Shown piece by piece: positions 1 to 13,500 of a stretch of DNA of 64,000 nucleotides. Numbering within the stretch: the stretch's first letter is position 1; each line of letters starts with the position of its first letter. Source of the stretch: Alviniconcha marisindica (taxonomy: Eukaryota > Mollusca > Gastropoda > Provannidae); assembly GCA_018857735.1 (NCBI GenBank), contig JABMCL010000176.1, forward strand, positions 539,501 to 603,500. Direction: 5' to 3'. A model generated the notes under the pieces. That model had not been told where the DNA came from. It ran no database searches and worked only from the letters and a program-made list of their open reading frames with translations. A program made the position numbers and the translations under genes.

Positions 1-440
1 GTACATGTCAATATTTTTGTAAGAAGTCAGGCTGCAATAAATTTATTTGAAAATACTTATGAGGACATCCTTAATCTGTTTAAAGTGGTTGGGAATAAAA
101 ATAATAATTTACCAGCCATACAGTAGCACTTTTGTGTCGCAATCCCTGACATCCGACATAATACACTTTTCATCTTTTAAAGATCGTTTTCTCAAAAACT
201 AATAAAGTCGTTATCTTCCACTTTGAAGTGATGATTACCAATATAGTAAACATTCTAAAAACCTACTTCCTTTTACTTTATTTCATACTTTTTTTCCGAC
301 CTACTGTGTCTTCTTTTCATGCACACCTTTTGGCACTTAGTCAAATGTCTCTTTACGATTTCCCTTTTACATCACAAGATCGATGGCTTTCATTCTGAAA
401 GCGGAATCATAAGATGCACGTTTTGTTTTTGGCATCACTA
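1..440. mobile_element. end of a transposon-like repeat related to 24950-25160
   Basis: This stretch has no RTEL1 exon. It contains TGACATCCGACATAATACAC and ends near CACCTTTTGGCACTTAG. The reverse complement of 24960-25160 shows the same order: a GCATCCGACAG motif, an AT-rich stretch, then CACCTTTTGGCACATGCTTAG. It is interpreted as a truncated copy of the same element family. Confidence 0.45.
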
Positions 441-449
441 CGATCACCT

Positions 450-660
450 GGCCCACTAAACGGGTACAGGTTTATCCTGGGTAGATTGGCCACCAACACT
501 TTGATTTTGAACACTAAACAGGTACAGGTTTATTCTGGGTAGAATGGCCACCAATCATTCAAACTGCAATGAACTGCGGGGTTAGTTCAGTAAACTGCAG
601 GTATGCATGTGAAGGCCTGTGAAGGTGCAGGTATGCATGTGAAGGCCTGTGAAGGTGCAA
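450..660. repeat. two short direct duplications
   Basis: A unit of about 61 bp containing GGTACAGGTTTATYCTGGGT occurs twice (near 450-560). A 30-bp unit beginning GTATGCATGTGAAGGCCTGT occurs twice in tandem at 601-660. Confidence 0.8.
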
Positions 661-984
661 CTGACTGTAAGGCGCAGGGGTCAAATGGTGTCACAATAAA
701 GTGTTGCCTTTTACTGTTTTAGTCTGGCTGGTACAGGATGCAAACCAGCCGTGCCTTCAGACTGCAGCCAAACTCCTCCAGGACAGGCACATTTAGGACG
801 CAGCTTTGTCCTCTCTTCATTCATCACAACTGAAGGCCAACTTCACGCTGAACCATCAAAACAACAAATCGTCCACTGCTACCAACAACCAGCCAGCTGA
901 TGAATTACTCTGACCAATCACTGACTCTGGGCACGGCTAATATTCAGCCACAACCAGCCAAGCATGACAGGCAACAATGCGCCT

Positions 985-1346
985 TGCAGCAGGCATGTGA
1001 ACAGGATACCTGACAGCTGCAGTGAACAGGATACCTCTGACAGCTGCAGCAGGCCCATGAACAGGATACCTGACAGCTGCAGTGAACAGGATACCTCTGA
1101 CAGCTGCAGCAGGCCCATGAACAGGATACCTCTGACAGCTGCAGTGAACAAGACATCTCTGACAGCTGCAGTGAACAGGATACCTCCGACAGCTGCAGCA
1201 GGCCCATGAACAGGATACCTGACAGCTGCAGTGAACAGGATACCTGACAGCTGCAGTGAACAGAATACCTCTGACAGCTGCAGCAGGCCTGTGAACAGGA
1301 TACCTCTGACAGCTGCAGCAGGCCTGTGAACAGGATACCTCTGACA
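985..1346. repeat. minisatellite, units of about 25 and 36 bp (TGACAGCTGCAG...)
   Basis: Tandem units of GACAGCTGCAGTGAACAGG and GACAGCTGCAGCAGGCCCAT followed by ATACCT. It gives long overlapping ORFs on both strands that are repeat artefacts. It starts about 75 bp past the RTEL1 exon 8 donor. Confidence 0.9.
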
Positions 1347-1445
1347 GCTACTGTCTCCTATCAAGTGAACCAATTTGTCCTTCACCAGCAAAAGGAAAAT
1401 CCTTGCTGATTCCTCACACACAAAAAGAAATAGTTATTTTCTTAC

Positions 1446-1511
1446 CAGATTATGGGCTTCATCAAATATGATAATGTTCCCCTGGAGTTCAATGCCATGA
1501 GCTTTCCGGGA
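1446..1511 (-). CDS. RTEL1: RTEL1 exon 8 with DEAH box (Walker B)
   Basis: Acceptor TTTTTCAG, donor GTAAGA. Encodes [20 protein letters not shown], then NL, matching human [21 protein letters not shown]. It is the last RTEL1 exon found in the window. Reading past the donor meets a stop within a few codons, so splicing is required. Confidence 0.94.
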
Positions 1512-4500
1512 CTGAAAAATAGTCAATTATACACCACATCAGAACTCATCACAACTGGATGGACACTTTTCACTTCTGCACAACACAAAGAAACATTCAA
1601 TTCCAATTTTTAAATGGATAAACAGCCTGTAAAAGCAAACCCAGGATGACACAATTTTTTTGCAGAAACAAGCGCCAGAAGTAAGGAACAAACAGCACAG
1701 AAACTAAAATCTCTGGGCAGCAGACCTGTAGCCAGAGAGCCAAAGTACAATGCACCAGATGTCTTTCTCACTGCAATGGTTGCAAGGCACACAGAAATTA
1801 GACTGAACACAATCTCAACCACAGGGGGCGACCTCAGGACAATGGGCCAAAATAACTGCTCACTCAAATCAACACTAATCAGGAAATCTTCTGTTTGCTA
1901 AATCAGATTCCAACTGCACTTTCTTTCAATATAAAAACAACACAAAAGGGGCATAATTTAAAGTAGCTGTTCCTTACCTTTGGATCAAGGGGATAGTTGT
2001 GGGAAAGAGTTAGTAGTTGGGTCTAAATAGTAAATATGTTGATGTCATATTTTAACCCACTTGGCCCCAGACCAGCCGCTGCCCTTTCGCTACAAAATCC
2101 CTTGTGAAGGGAAGTAACTGAGTCAAATGATCCCAGTATGCAACTTTAAAAATCAATAATAAACACCAAACAAAAGTTTCAGCTCACTTTGTATTTTTCC
2201 CAGTTTGCGAATACAGTGTTCTTTTATATCCAACAGGTTTTGATTATTTTTCACTAAAAAATAAAAGCATTAAAAAAAATATCCCAAGTCAGAAACGTCT
2301 GCATCTGAATGTCAGGTTTTGGGGTGCCTCTGGGGTAACCGATTTTGCTAAATTTGCAGTTTGAATCTCCAAAGATGAAGCTCCGTGAGTTTGTCAGGGT
2401 GCCCACAGTAAGCGACTGGGCCAAATTTGCAGTTCAAATCTCAAAGGATGAAGCTCTGATGCCAATGCTAACATTAGGCGTTTTTTTAATTTTCGGCCAT
2501 CTATCGCATGTCCACCTCTCAACTTTGAAAATTCACAGCATCTCTCAAACTTCGCTGAGCTTCAAACAAAGGACATCGCCGGAAGTAGTAAACAATAGCG
2601 GAAACGAGGCTACAAGTCTCACGAGAATCCCGTTCTTATTTGCATAAACTGAGATGCTAGTATGGAGCATCTGCCAGCCAGCCGCTACCAGGCGGTCTGG
2701 GGTTCCACGGTAAGGCAAAAGAGCGGGCGGTGACGGGCGATCTGGGGCCAAGTGGGTTAATTCTCACACTTTAACTGGAAAAACAAATCCAGACATTATT
2801 TCAAGTAGTCACTGCTACCTTTGGATCCAGGAGGTAGTTGTAGGGCATAAATATGATGTCAGCATCAGATTTTAATTCTCTGGCCAGGTAGTAAGGGCAC
2901 AGTCTGAAAATTGAAAACCAACAGTCAGCACGGTTATCACATCATTCAAAATAAAATTTGTCATTACTTTTTGTGTGTGGCCAAAACGAACAACTCTGTT
3001 ACATCATGCACAAGACTGCAGAGCTCAAGTCATTCTATCTGCAGTGGTGGTAGTAACTTGTTTCATTCTATCTGTAGTGGTGGTAGTAACTTGTTTCATT
3101 CTATCTGTAGTGGTGGTAGTAACTTGTTTCATTCTATCTGTAGTGGTGGTAGTAACTTGTTTCATTCTATCTGTAGTGGTGGTTGTAACTTGTTTCATTC
3201 TATCTGTAGTGGTGGTAGTAACTTGTTTCATTCTATCTGTAGTGGTGGTTGTAACTTGTTTCATTCTATCTGTAGTGGTGGTAGTAACTCGTTTCATTCA
3301 ATCTGTAGTGGTGGTTGTAACTTGTTTCATTCTATCTGTAGTGGTGGTAGTAACTTGTTTCATTCTATCTGTAGTGGTGGTTGTAACTTGTTTCATTCTA
3401 TCTGTAGTGGTGGTAGTAACTTGTTTCATTCTATCTGTAGTGGTGGTTGTAACTTGTTTCATTCTATCTGTAATGGTGGTAGTAACTTGTTTCATTCTAT
3501 CTGTAGTGGTGGTTGTAACTTGTTTCATTCTATCTGTAGTGGTGGTAGTAACTTGTTTCATTCTATCTGTAGTGGTGGTTGTAACTTGTTTCATGCTATC
3601 TGGAGTGGTGGTAGTAACTTGTTTCATTCTATCTGTAGTGGTGGTTGTAACTTGTTTCATTCTATCTGTAGTGGTGGTAGTAACTTGTTGTTTCATTCTA
3701 TCTGTAGTGGTGGTAGTAACTTGGTGTGTTATTCTATCTGTAGTGGTGGTAGTAACTTGGTGTGTTATTCTATCTGTAGTGGTGGTTGTAACTTGTTTCA
3801 TTCTATCTGTAGTGGTGGTAGTAACTGTTGTTTCATTCTATCTGTAGTGGTGGTAGTAACTTGTTTCATTCTATCTGTAGTGGTGGTAGTAACTTGTTTC
3901 ATTCTATCTGTAGTGGTGGTTGTAACTTGTTTCATTCTATCTGTAGTGGTGGTAGTAACTTGTTGTTTCATTCTATCTGTAGTGATGGTAGTAACTTGTT
4001 TCATTCTATCTGTAGTGGTGGTAGTAACTTGTTCTTTCATTCTATCTGTAGTGGTGGTAGTAACTTGTTCTTTCATTCTATCTGTAGTGGTGGTTGTAAC
4101 TTGTTCTTTCATTCTATCTGTAGTGGTGGTAGTAATTTGGTGTTTCATTCTATCTGTAGTGGTGTTTCATTGTAGTAACTTGGTGTTTCATTCTATCTGT
4201 AGTGGTGTTTCATTCTATCTGTAGTGATGGTAGTAACTTGTTGTTTTATTCTATCTGTAGTGGTGGTAGAAACTTGGTGTGTCATTCTATCTGTAGTGGT
4301 GGTAGTAACTTGGTGTTTCATTCTATCTGTAGTGGTGGTAGTAACTTGGTGTTTCATTCTATCTGTAGTTGTGGTAGTAACTTGGTGTTTCATTCTATCT
4401 GTAGTTGTGGTAGTAACTTGGCATTTCATTCTATCTGTAGTGGTGTTTCATTCTCTCTGTAGTGGTGGTAGTAACTTGGTGTTTCATCCTATCTGTAGTG

Positions 4501-7500
4501 GTGGTAACTTGGTGTTTCATTCTATCTGTAGTGGTGGTAGTAACTTTCATTCTATCTGTAGTGGTGGTAGTAACTTTCATTCTATCTGTAGTGGTGTATC
4601 ATTCTATCTGTAGTGGTGGTAGTACCCTAGTGTTTTATTCTATCTGTAGTGTTCATTCTCTCTGTAGTGGTGGTAGTAACTTTGTGTTTTATTCTCTCTG
4701 TAGTGGTGTTTCATTCTATCTGTAGTGGTGGCAGTACCCTGGTGTTTTATTCTATCTGTAGTGGTGTTCATTCTCTCTGTAGTGGTAGTAGTAATTTGGT
4801 GTTTTACACCATCTGCACAGTGATCTGTCAGTGACAGGAAATAATGTGATGAATCACTCCAATCAACAATGTTCTGTTCACTAATAAACAACTTCCATTC
4901 ATAAGTTCACTGCTTCCAGCCAAACTGTGTGGGAAAGTGCCATTTTCTACACACCATGTTAGATTAAACAGACGAAATCAGCGAGTCAGTTTCTTTGGAG
5001 TGCAGAAGTTTTTCATGGAACTTGTGGAAGGACACGGCATTAGTAGCATGGTTCAGCTGCTGGTGACGATAGCATACCTAACTGCAGCCTTTCTTTTCCC
5101 TACTGCAGCTGGGACCATAACAGTGTGTAACATCACCCCTGCAACTGCAAGCACACACAAACAAACAAACAAACTGCAAGCACACACACACACAAACAAA
5201 CACATATCTGAGAAACATTCACACATCTAGTTTTCTGACTCAGCCCAAATGTATGACCTGCAAATTTGAGCAACATTTCCCCAACATGCAATCCACGAGT
5301 CTAGATGGCTTGAACAACACTTTTCCCTGACATGCTAATCAAGGAGTTTTGCTGGTTTGAGCAGCACAGCACTTCTCCGACATGCAAGCCCAATGTCCTG
5401 CTGACCTGAACACCAGCACTTCTCCGACATGCAAGCCCAATGTCCTGCTGACCTGAACACCAGCACGTCTCCGACATGCAAGCCCAATGTCCTGCTGACC
5501 TGAACACCAGCACGTCTCCGACATGCAAGCCCAATGTCCTGCTGACCTGAACACCAGCACGTCTCCGACATGCAAGCCCAGTGTCCTGCTGACCTGAACA
5601 CGAGCACTTCTCCGACAAGCAAGCCTAATGTCCTGCTGACCTGAACACCAGCACTTCTCCAACATGCAAGCCCAATGTCCTGCTGACCTGAACACTGCAG
5701 CGTTTCTCCGACAAGCAAGCCTAATGTCCTGCTGACCTGAACACTGCAGCGTTTCTCCGACAGGCAAGCCCAATGTCCTGCTGACCTGAACACCAGCACT
5801 TCTCCGACAAGCAAGCCTAATGTCCTGCTGACCTGAACACCAGCACTTCTCCGACAGGCAAGCCTAATGTCCTGCTGACCTGAACACCAGCACTTCTCCG
5901 ACAGGCAAGCCTAATGTCCTGCTGACCTGAACACTGCAGCACTTCTCCGACAAGCAAGCCTAATATCTTGCTGACCTGAACACCAGCGTTTCTCCGACAA
6001 GCAAGCAAGTCTTGTTGGTTTGAACAATGCATCATCCCCCCCACATGCAAGCAGGCATCTTGCTGGTTTGACCAGCAGCGACCAGTATCTGTTGATTGCT
6101 TACTTGCTCTTCATTCCATGGCTCACGAGGTCCTCGATGTCCGCAACACTGCCCACAATCTGACGTGCTTCAGTGTTGCGCTTCAAATCTGAAATTATAC
6201 AGGGGAATTCGTGTATTTCCAAATATGCCAACAGTCAGATTCTGATATTAATTAGTACAGTGAAATACACTTTGCAATCATGTGTTCTCCAAACTGAGTA
6301 GTAATTGGATTTTAATGTCCTGTCAACCACACAGGGTCACCTCAAGACAGTAAAACTCAGGTCATAAGCAAATACAAATTTCTAAACTCTTCTCACATAT
6401 ATATCAACCCTCTGTTAAGTCAATCTACAAAACCAATCACTTCGCAAACATAAAACATACATTATATATATATATATATATACAAACATCAAAACCAAAT
6501 TTTTGAAGAGTTAGTCCCTTCAATATTACCCCTGTTAAAAGAGTACGTAAGGCTAGGACATGCTGGTATCGTTGACCACTCGGACTCTGTCTAATTTATC
6601 GATACCAGGTTAAAGAAAAATATAAAAAAGGAATGGGCGGACACAATACAAAATTAAAAAATGTTACATAAATGCATAATGGCAAATACCAGTGCCATAT
6701 GGCAGCAAGCTGCACGTACCACCTACCAACTATCATCTCTTAGCTGCTCAACAAGAGCCATACAAAAAAAGCCTAACCCTTAACGAAAAATATTTGAGAG
6801 TTTTCTGGAAAAAAGTCAGGAGAATGGACCATCACCATAAAATGACAAGACAGAAAGAGCAAGAGAACAAGGCAGAAAAAACAAGACAGGAAACAGGAAA
6901 GGGGAATCAAATGACAGCCCTGAGATTCCAGACAGGAGGGGGAAATCAGACATCCCCAGCCTCCCTTCGGGGATCTCCAAACTGACAAAGCAATGCAGAT
7001 CCTCCTTGCATTTTTTCCTGAACGTGGCCTTGCCTCTGCCCTGATACTGTCCCATTTTTGTGATGAAGAAACTTCACGTTTACTACTGCTGGCCTACAAA
7101 ACACTGCTGGTCTACAAAAGACATTGCTGGTCTACAAAAGACACTGCTTGCCTACAAAAGACATTGCTGGTTTACAAAAGACACTGCTTGCCTACAAAAG
7201 ACACTGCTGATCTACAAGGAAGCTAACCACTGCCAACTAATCAGGGTCACCATAACAACTGTCAGCCATGGTCCTTACCTCACAGACCCTTTCTGTCAGT
7301 AGGTACGACCACTCATTTTTTTGGTTTCTTCACAGGAAAACAAAATATGTCAGAAAATGTGCATTTTGGCAAAAACAGTCACTCTGCAAATTTTCAAGCA
7401 GATATCTCAAATAGCTTTTGAAATATTTAATATTTAGTATACTTGCGTAACTGTTGCTTTGTTGACTGCATGTGGAATGCCAGGTTTACATGGCAATAAC

Positions 7501-10500
7501 AAGAATAGATGCTGCACATTATACACAAAGACATTTCTTCAAACACTACAACACAAAGCTCCAGAAAATGAACAACAAACAGTTAGAAAATCCACCAATT
7601 TGACTTAATAAGTAATCAAAATTGATAATTTTCATGACAATTTCCTCGCAAATTACCCAAATATCCATCTTTAGCACCCCATACCAAGTAAAGTAAACCT
7701 TTGATTTGTCTTAATATGCCTCTACATACAGATCTATATCCATATATTATGCGTAATCTTTTTCAGAGCTGCACTGTTTACATTTGTTGTTATACAGGTG
7801 TCCAAACATGACCCCAAAGACAATTTGAATGTCATAAATTTATGTTCACTATGAAACACTAACCTGGCTGTGGACAAATTTTCTTAGCTTTGCTTATACA
7901 AGGAGTACAGCAATGTTTCACATATCAAAATATTTGCAATGAAGACTACAGAAGAGATCTTTATATTAAAAACAATTTGGTTTTTAAAAAATCAAATAAC
8001 TTTGATTACGTAATAGTTTAAATTACAATGATCCAGGTCTGTATCAGTATCTCAGGTATTACTTGTACTAAGGAAATAATTCATACATCAAAATGTGTGC
8101 TACCCAGAGACCTTTACATTGGAAACAATTTGTAGTAAAAAAGAAGAAGTTTTATGCAGATTATGACTGTGTAACAGATTATGTAATATCTGAAAATGAC
8201 AAAACATGACCTAATTCTGTATCTCTGGTACTATTTGGGCTAGGAAAATGATTCACACATCAAAATGTTTGTAACCAAGCTATCTTTCCAATGGAAACAA
8301 TCTGGTCTTTGATAAAGAATGTTAGTCATGATTACATAATATTTAATTTAAAAGAAATAAAAAATAAAAATAAAAATGTCACACTCAATCTCATGATTCA
8401 TGGTAAACTATCTGGCCTAATACTGGAATCACAATGGCTACAGACTGCAAAAGTACACAGCAATAAGCAATAGTCAGCAGAATCTGTCCTTGTACAGTTT
8501 GTAACATTGCATGATGTCATCAACATCTTCAGCCAGCCATGTTCTACCATTGGTAGAACTCAGTTGAACATCCCAAAAAAACACAAACTTTGCTTCCACA
8601 GAAGCAATATCTTCTACTTCTGGCCAAACAAAGACATTCTTGTTGCGGACCTTGGACATGAAGGAGATAGATGCCATGCTGCCTTCATCCTGCACTTCCA
8701 AAGCCTGTCCAACATAGAAGTCTTCATCGTAGTAAATGGCCACTGTCTCGCCTTGTTGTGAGAAAGACCCCCCACCAAGTTTTTGACGCTTCTGAGGCCT
8801 TTCAGTTGCACTATCATTGCTGTCTGCAGCAGGGCTGCCAGGAATTATGTCCTGAATTCCACCAAGGCAGTCATCAGGCAATCCAGGTAGTCCACTGGAG
8901 TTGTCAGGGGGCCCATTGGTGTCATCAGCAGGAAGTCTAGCGTTGTTAGGGAGCTGACCATCATCCAGATACCTGCATAGGTTGGCTATTCGAGTGTCGA
9001 CATCATGTTTTCCCATAACGAGAAGTGGTGACAATGCATTCAGCACCACTCGCTGGTACTGTACTTGTAGCAGTAGTGCTTTTCGCATATCCGTTACAGT
9101 CCTGCGCTGGTTCATCAGCTTGTGAACATCATCACCACTCAGGCAGGGCCCACCGGCATCTCTTATTCTCTGGGTGGCATCCAGCACTCGTTGATTTCTG
9201 TCAGCTTCTTTCTGCCTCCGCTGGTCATGATGAAGCTGCAGACGTGCCTGAGTTTCCTGCCGAACACCTCGCTCTTTCTCTTGGCTCTGACTCCGGATTT
9301 CCTTTCCCATCAGTGTTGCCTGCGCAAGGAACCTTTTCTTGTTGTCTGGTCTCTGCTCAAGATACCAACCTACAGTCTTGTTCCTTCTGAAGGTGTTGAT
9401 GCTGCTGTGGTGATGGTTTGTGCAGTTGCGCCTGTTGTACAAACAGAGGTCAAGATCACCGAAATTAGCTTCGCCAAACAAATGTGTCATTCGACAGTGG
9501 GCCATCTTTGTTCTTTGCATTTCGCTGGGTTCTTGTCCGTATCTACCACCTGGAAGAAAATTAGACAGCTGGTTGTTGATGACTGTGAGGAAATTCGTAG
9601 CTAGAAGCTGTACAAGGCTATGCAGGTCTTCACAGTCTTCAAGCAAAGCAGCCGCTGATCTAACCGACTCCACCATGGGTGTGTCCTCCAGGGGGAAAGG
9701 GTTTTTCCAGACAGGAAGGCAGATCCCGCAGCATCAAGCGAATGGCTCCAGGGGTGTCGCACAGTTCTCTTAGGTGATGTTCCATCTTCTGGATGTGTTT
9801 GTACAAATCAAGGTAGTGGATGTCGCAGTTGATCAGTATCCAGAATGGCCCGGTGATGCAAACATACATGACTGCCAGAGCTGTGACCATGATTATTATT
9901 TCTTCACTCTCTGTGTCTTTCAAGACGCTCCTTTGTTTCAGGTTTGGATTCTGATGAAAGTTGGTGAGGAAATCAATAATCATGTGTTTGTGGTGAACCA
10001 CAGCTGCTGCGCCTTCAAAGAAGTTGTTGAAGCGGTTTGACCGGAAACTCTGGAAGACGCTTGGTGTGTTCTGTGCAGTGCAGTGGGCCAGCCATTCATC
10101 TCTGCATCCTGATTTCTCATCACCACGTGGCCCAAAGATGTCACAGGCGAGGCGGATCAGATGGCAGGCTGCAGCATCCTTTGCGGTGTTCCTGAATCTG
10201 AGGAAGGCTGCAATTTGGTCCCTACCATGCTGCTTGCTCCATCCCATCTGATTCTCAAATGCAACCAAGGTCTTTTCGGCTGAAGAGCTAAGGCCTAACA
10301 GAAAATGTGCATTGCAGAACAGAAACTCAAGTCCAGTGTTGCTCTCCAGAATCTCATTTTTTTTTTCCCGCAAGCTGTCGGCTGAAGGCCTTCATTGTTG
10401 CTGCCCTGTCTGTCATTGTTGATGTTAAATTGGAATATATGTCTTTTACAAGTTTGTTCGTCTCATCCTCAGGCAGAGTCATCACACTGGCAATCTCATA

Positions 10501-13500
10501 AAACAAGTTCACTGTAACATCTACTAGCGTCTTTGAATCCTCTCTGTCTACTGGTGTAAATCCAAGTGACAATTGTCTTCTGTCTTGGAGGGTAACTTGA
10601 TGCCCAACAACCTTTTTGTGATCCCTGCTTGTCCCATCCAAATGCAGATCAAACCGCTGGCTTGTGATTTCATTGAAGATCTGGATTTTGGTGAGAGTGT
10701 GGCCTATGTCAGCAAAGTGCAGAGCTGTGGTCTTGCTGAGAAGTTCAGCAAGTTCTCATTTGTTTCCTGTAAGATGAGATGTTACAGTCTGAATGACCTT
10801 ACCTACCTTGGCTGCTGAAACATCACTCTCTCCCATAAGCTGTATGACGCAGGTCTTGACTTCATCTGTGTATTTCCCTTGGTCATCTTTCAATTGCTTC
10901 CTCAGTTGAGGCTGGGTAACTTCTTCCTCTAGATGTCTGATCTCATCTCTCTGGTCTATGCATCTCTTTTGAAGCCCAGCTGCTTTTGCCTTTGTCTTTT
11001 CAAAATTTCTCTGAATGCTTCTGTTATCTTCTTCCAGGAGCACGTTTCTTTCTATCGTTGTCTTTAACTCTTGCTGATCCCTGTGCATCTCACCCCGCAG
11101 ATGGTCAATGGCAGATTTGCTTGCTTTCACGTTGTTGGCATTCCATGCGAACATAGTGCAGGTCTTGGTCTTCTCTGCAAGCTTTTGTTCCTTGCCTTGG
11201 AGGGAAACCACTGTCAACTTAGATCTTCTCTTGTTTCAGTGAGGGACTTGTTTAGGTGGCTGATTGTAGCATGCTGATTCAAGCAGATCTCCTTCATCCC
11301 CTCCAGCTCATCCTGATGATGCTGCAGCTGACCATCTTGCTGTTGGATTTCTGAAGTTAGTCGCTGGTTATCTCTCTTCATCCTCTCTAGCTCAGATGTA
11401 CAATGGCTGTTGCATGATGCTACTGTGTTGGGTGGAGAGGAGGTGGTGAGAGAAGGGGACAGATGTGATGCTCCTTTGGCTTTGACAGATTCCACCTGCT
11501 TCTGCGTGGGAGTGAAGGTTTCCTCCAAAAACACACCTGCTTCTGCGTGGGAGTGAAGGTTTCCTCCAAAAACACACCTGCTTCTGCGTGGGAGTGAAGG
11601 TTTCCTCCAAAAACACACCTGCTTCTGCGTGGGAGTGAAGGTTTCCTCCAAAAACACACCTGCTTCTGCGTGGGAGTGAAGGTTTCCTCCAAAAACACAC
11701 CTGCTTCTGCGTGGGAGTGAAGGTTTCCTCCAAAAACACACCTGCTTCTGCGTGGGAGTGAAGGTTTCCCCCAAAAACACACCTGCTTCTGCGTGGGAGT
11801 GAAGGTTTCCCCCAAAAACACACCTGCTTCTGCGTGGGAGTGAAGGTTTCCCCCAAAAACACACCTGCTTCTGCGTGGGAGTGAAGGTTTCCCCCAAAAA
11901 CACACCTGCTTCTGCGTGGGAGTGAAGGTTTCCCCCAAAAACACACCTGCTTCTGCGTGGGAGTGAAGGTTTCCCCCAAAAACACACCTGCTTCTGCGTG
12001 GGAGTGAAGGTTTCCTCCAAAAACACACCTGCTTCTGCGTGGGAGTGAAGGTTTCCCCCAAAAACACACCTGCTTCTGCGTGGGAGTGAAGGTTTCCCCC
12101 AAAAACACACCTGCTTCTGCGTGGGAGTGAAGGTTTCCTCCAAAAACACACCTGCTTCTGCGTGGGAGTGAAGGTTTCCTCCAAAAACACACCTGCTTCT
12201 GCGTGGGAGTGAAGGTTTCCTCCAAAAACACACCTGCTTCTGCGTGGGAGTGAAGGTTTCCTCCAAAAACACACCTGCTTCTGCGTGGGAGTGAAGGTTT
12301 CCTCCAAAAACACACCTGCTTCTGCGTGGGAGTGAAGGTTTCCTCCAAAAACACACCTGCTTCTGCGTGGGAGTGAAGGTTTCCCCCAAAAACACACCTG
12401 CTTCTGCGTGGGAGTGAAGGTTTCCTCCAAAAACACACCTGCTTCTGCGTGGGAGTGAAGGTTTCCCCCAAAAATGTTCTCAAATCCTCCGGTCTCCTTG
12501 CCCTTGCTTTCAGGTGTTTCTTGTGCTTTACTCTGAGTAGTGAGATCTTCTGGAGAAGTTCTTTAGTGGAGAGCTGAAAGGAAGGACACATGATGTGGAA
12601 CCAAGACTGAATTGAAGGCCCTGACAAGTAATTCTCAGTCCTGAATTTGTCAGGTTCTATAATGAGTCCATTGGGAACCATCTCATCAGAAGCTGGAAGG
12701 ATGCAGTCTTCATTTTCAAGCAGAAATGCCCGCGTCACCCCATACTTGGTGCAGAAGGGAGCGTTGGGGAGATGAGTAAGATCTCTTTCTGCAGAAAGAA
12801 AAGCTGCAATCTCATCAACAACACTACCACTACCACAAGTACCAGGCACTTTCTTCTCAGTTTTCAAGATGAGATGGTTCAACTGTGGGAGGACATCAAA
12901 AGACCGAGGAAAAAGTTTATGTACAAAATCATAAAGCCAAACCCAGGTCATCTGCATCTGATGACGTAGCATGCCCAGCTGTAAAAGCAGGCGATTGGTG
13001 ATGATGGTGCCAGGAACTGCTGGCAAAGCAGGTGGACGACCACGACCACTGCCAGGCCCAAACCCCTCAGCATGATGCAGCATACAGCGGTAAAAGTCAT
13101 CATCTAAGTACGGAAAGTAAAAAGAGAAAACAATTAAATTCTAAGCTGTTAGGGACAAAAATCACTTAATAATAATATGCATTTATCATGTGCTCATCAA
13201 CGCCCCGAGTGCTCACATCATACATGGTATATTAACCTAAATACAATATTCTATAGAGGACAGTCCTACCAAAACAATTTACGTAAGGTATTATATGGAA
13301 CACACACACACACTGACTGTAGCAGAAACTGGGTATTATATTAGTTGGGGCAGAAATACTGTGACATGAGGAGAGGAAGGTTTTCAGTTTGGCTTTAAAA
13401 GATGACCTGGTTGAGCATTCCAAATGTGGGGTCACTGCTTTGTTTTATTCTATTAATTAAACTGGTCCACAAAAAATAAACATTGATTATTGATAAACCT

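Noticed and set aside
985..1346. CRISPR-like array of short repeats
   Set aside because: Units are contiguous without unique spacers, and the genome is eukaryotic. The same applies to the other arrays.
918..1421. 167-codon minus-strand ORF
   Set aside because: Nearly all of it is the 985-1346 minisatellite. Only the VCEESA piece is of interest and is treated separately.
2911..4429. Long ORFs on both strands (up to 437 codons) through the 33-bp repeat
   Set aside because: Unit length is divisible by 3, so all open frames come from the repeat. There are no splice sites, start context or non-repeat domain.
5301..6050. Cys-rich secreted-like proteins on the minus strand
   Set aside because: Three overlapping frames of a 47-bp minisatellite. 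Not a gene.
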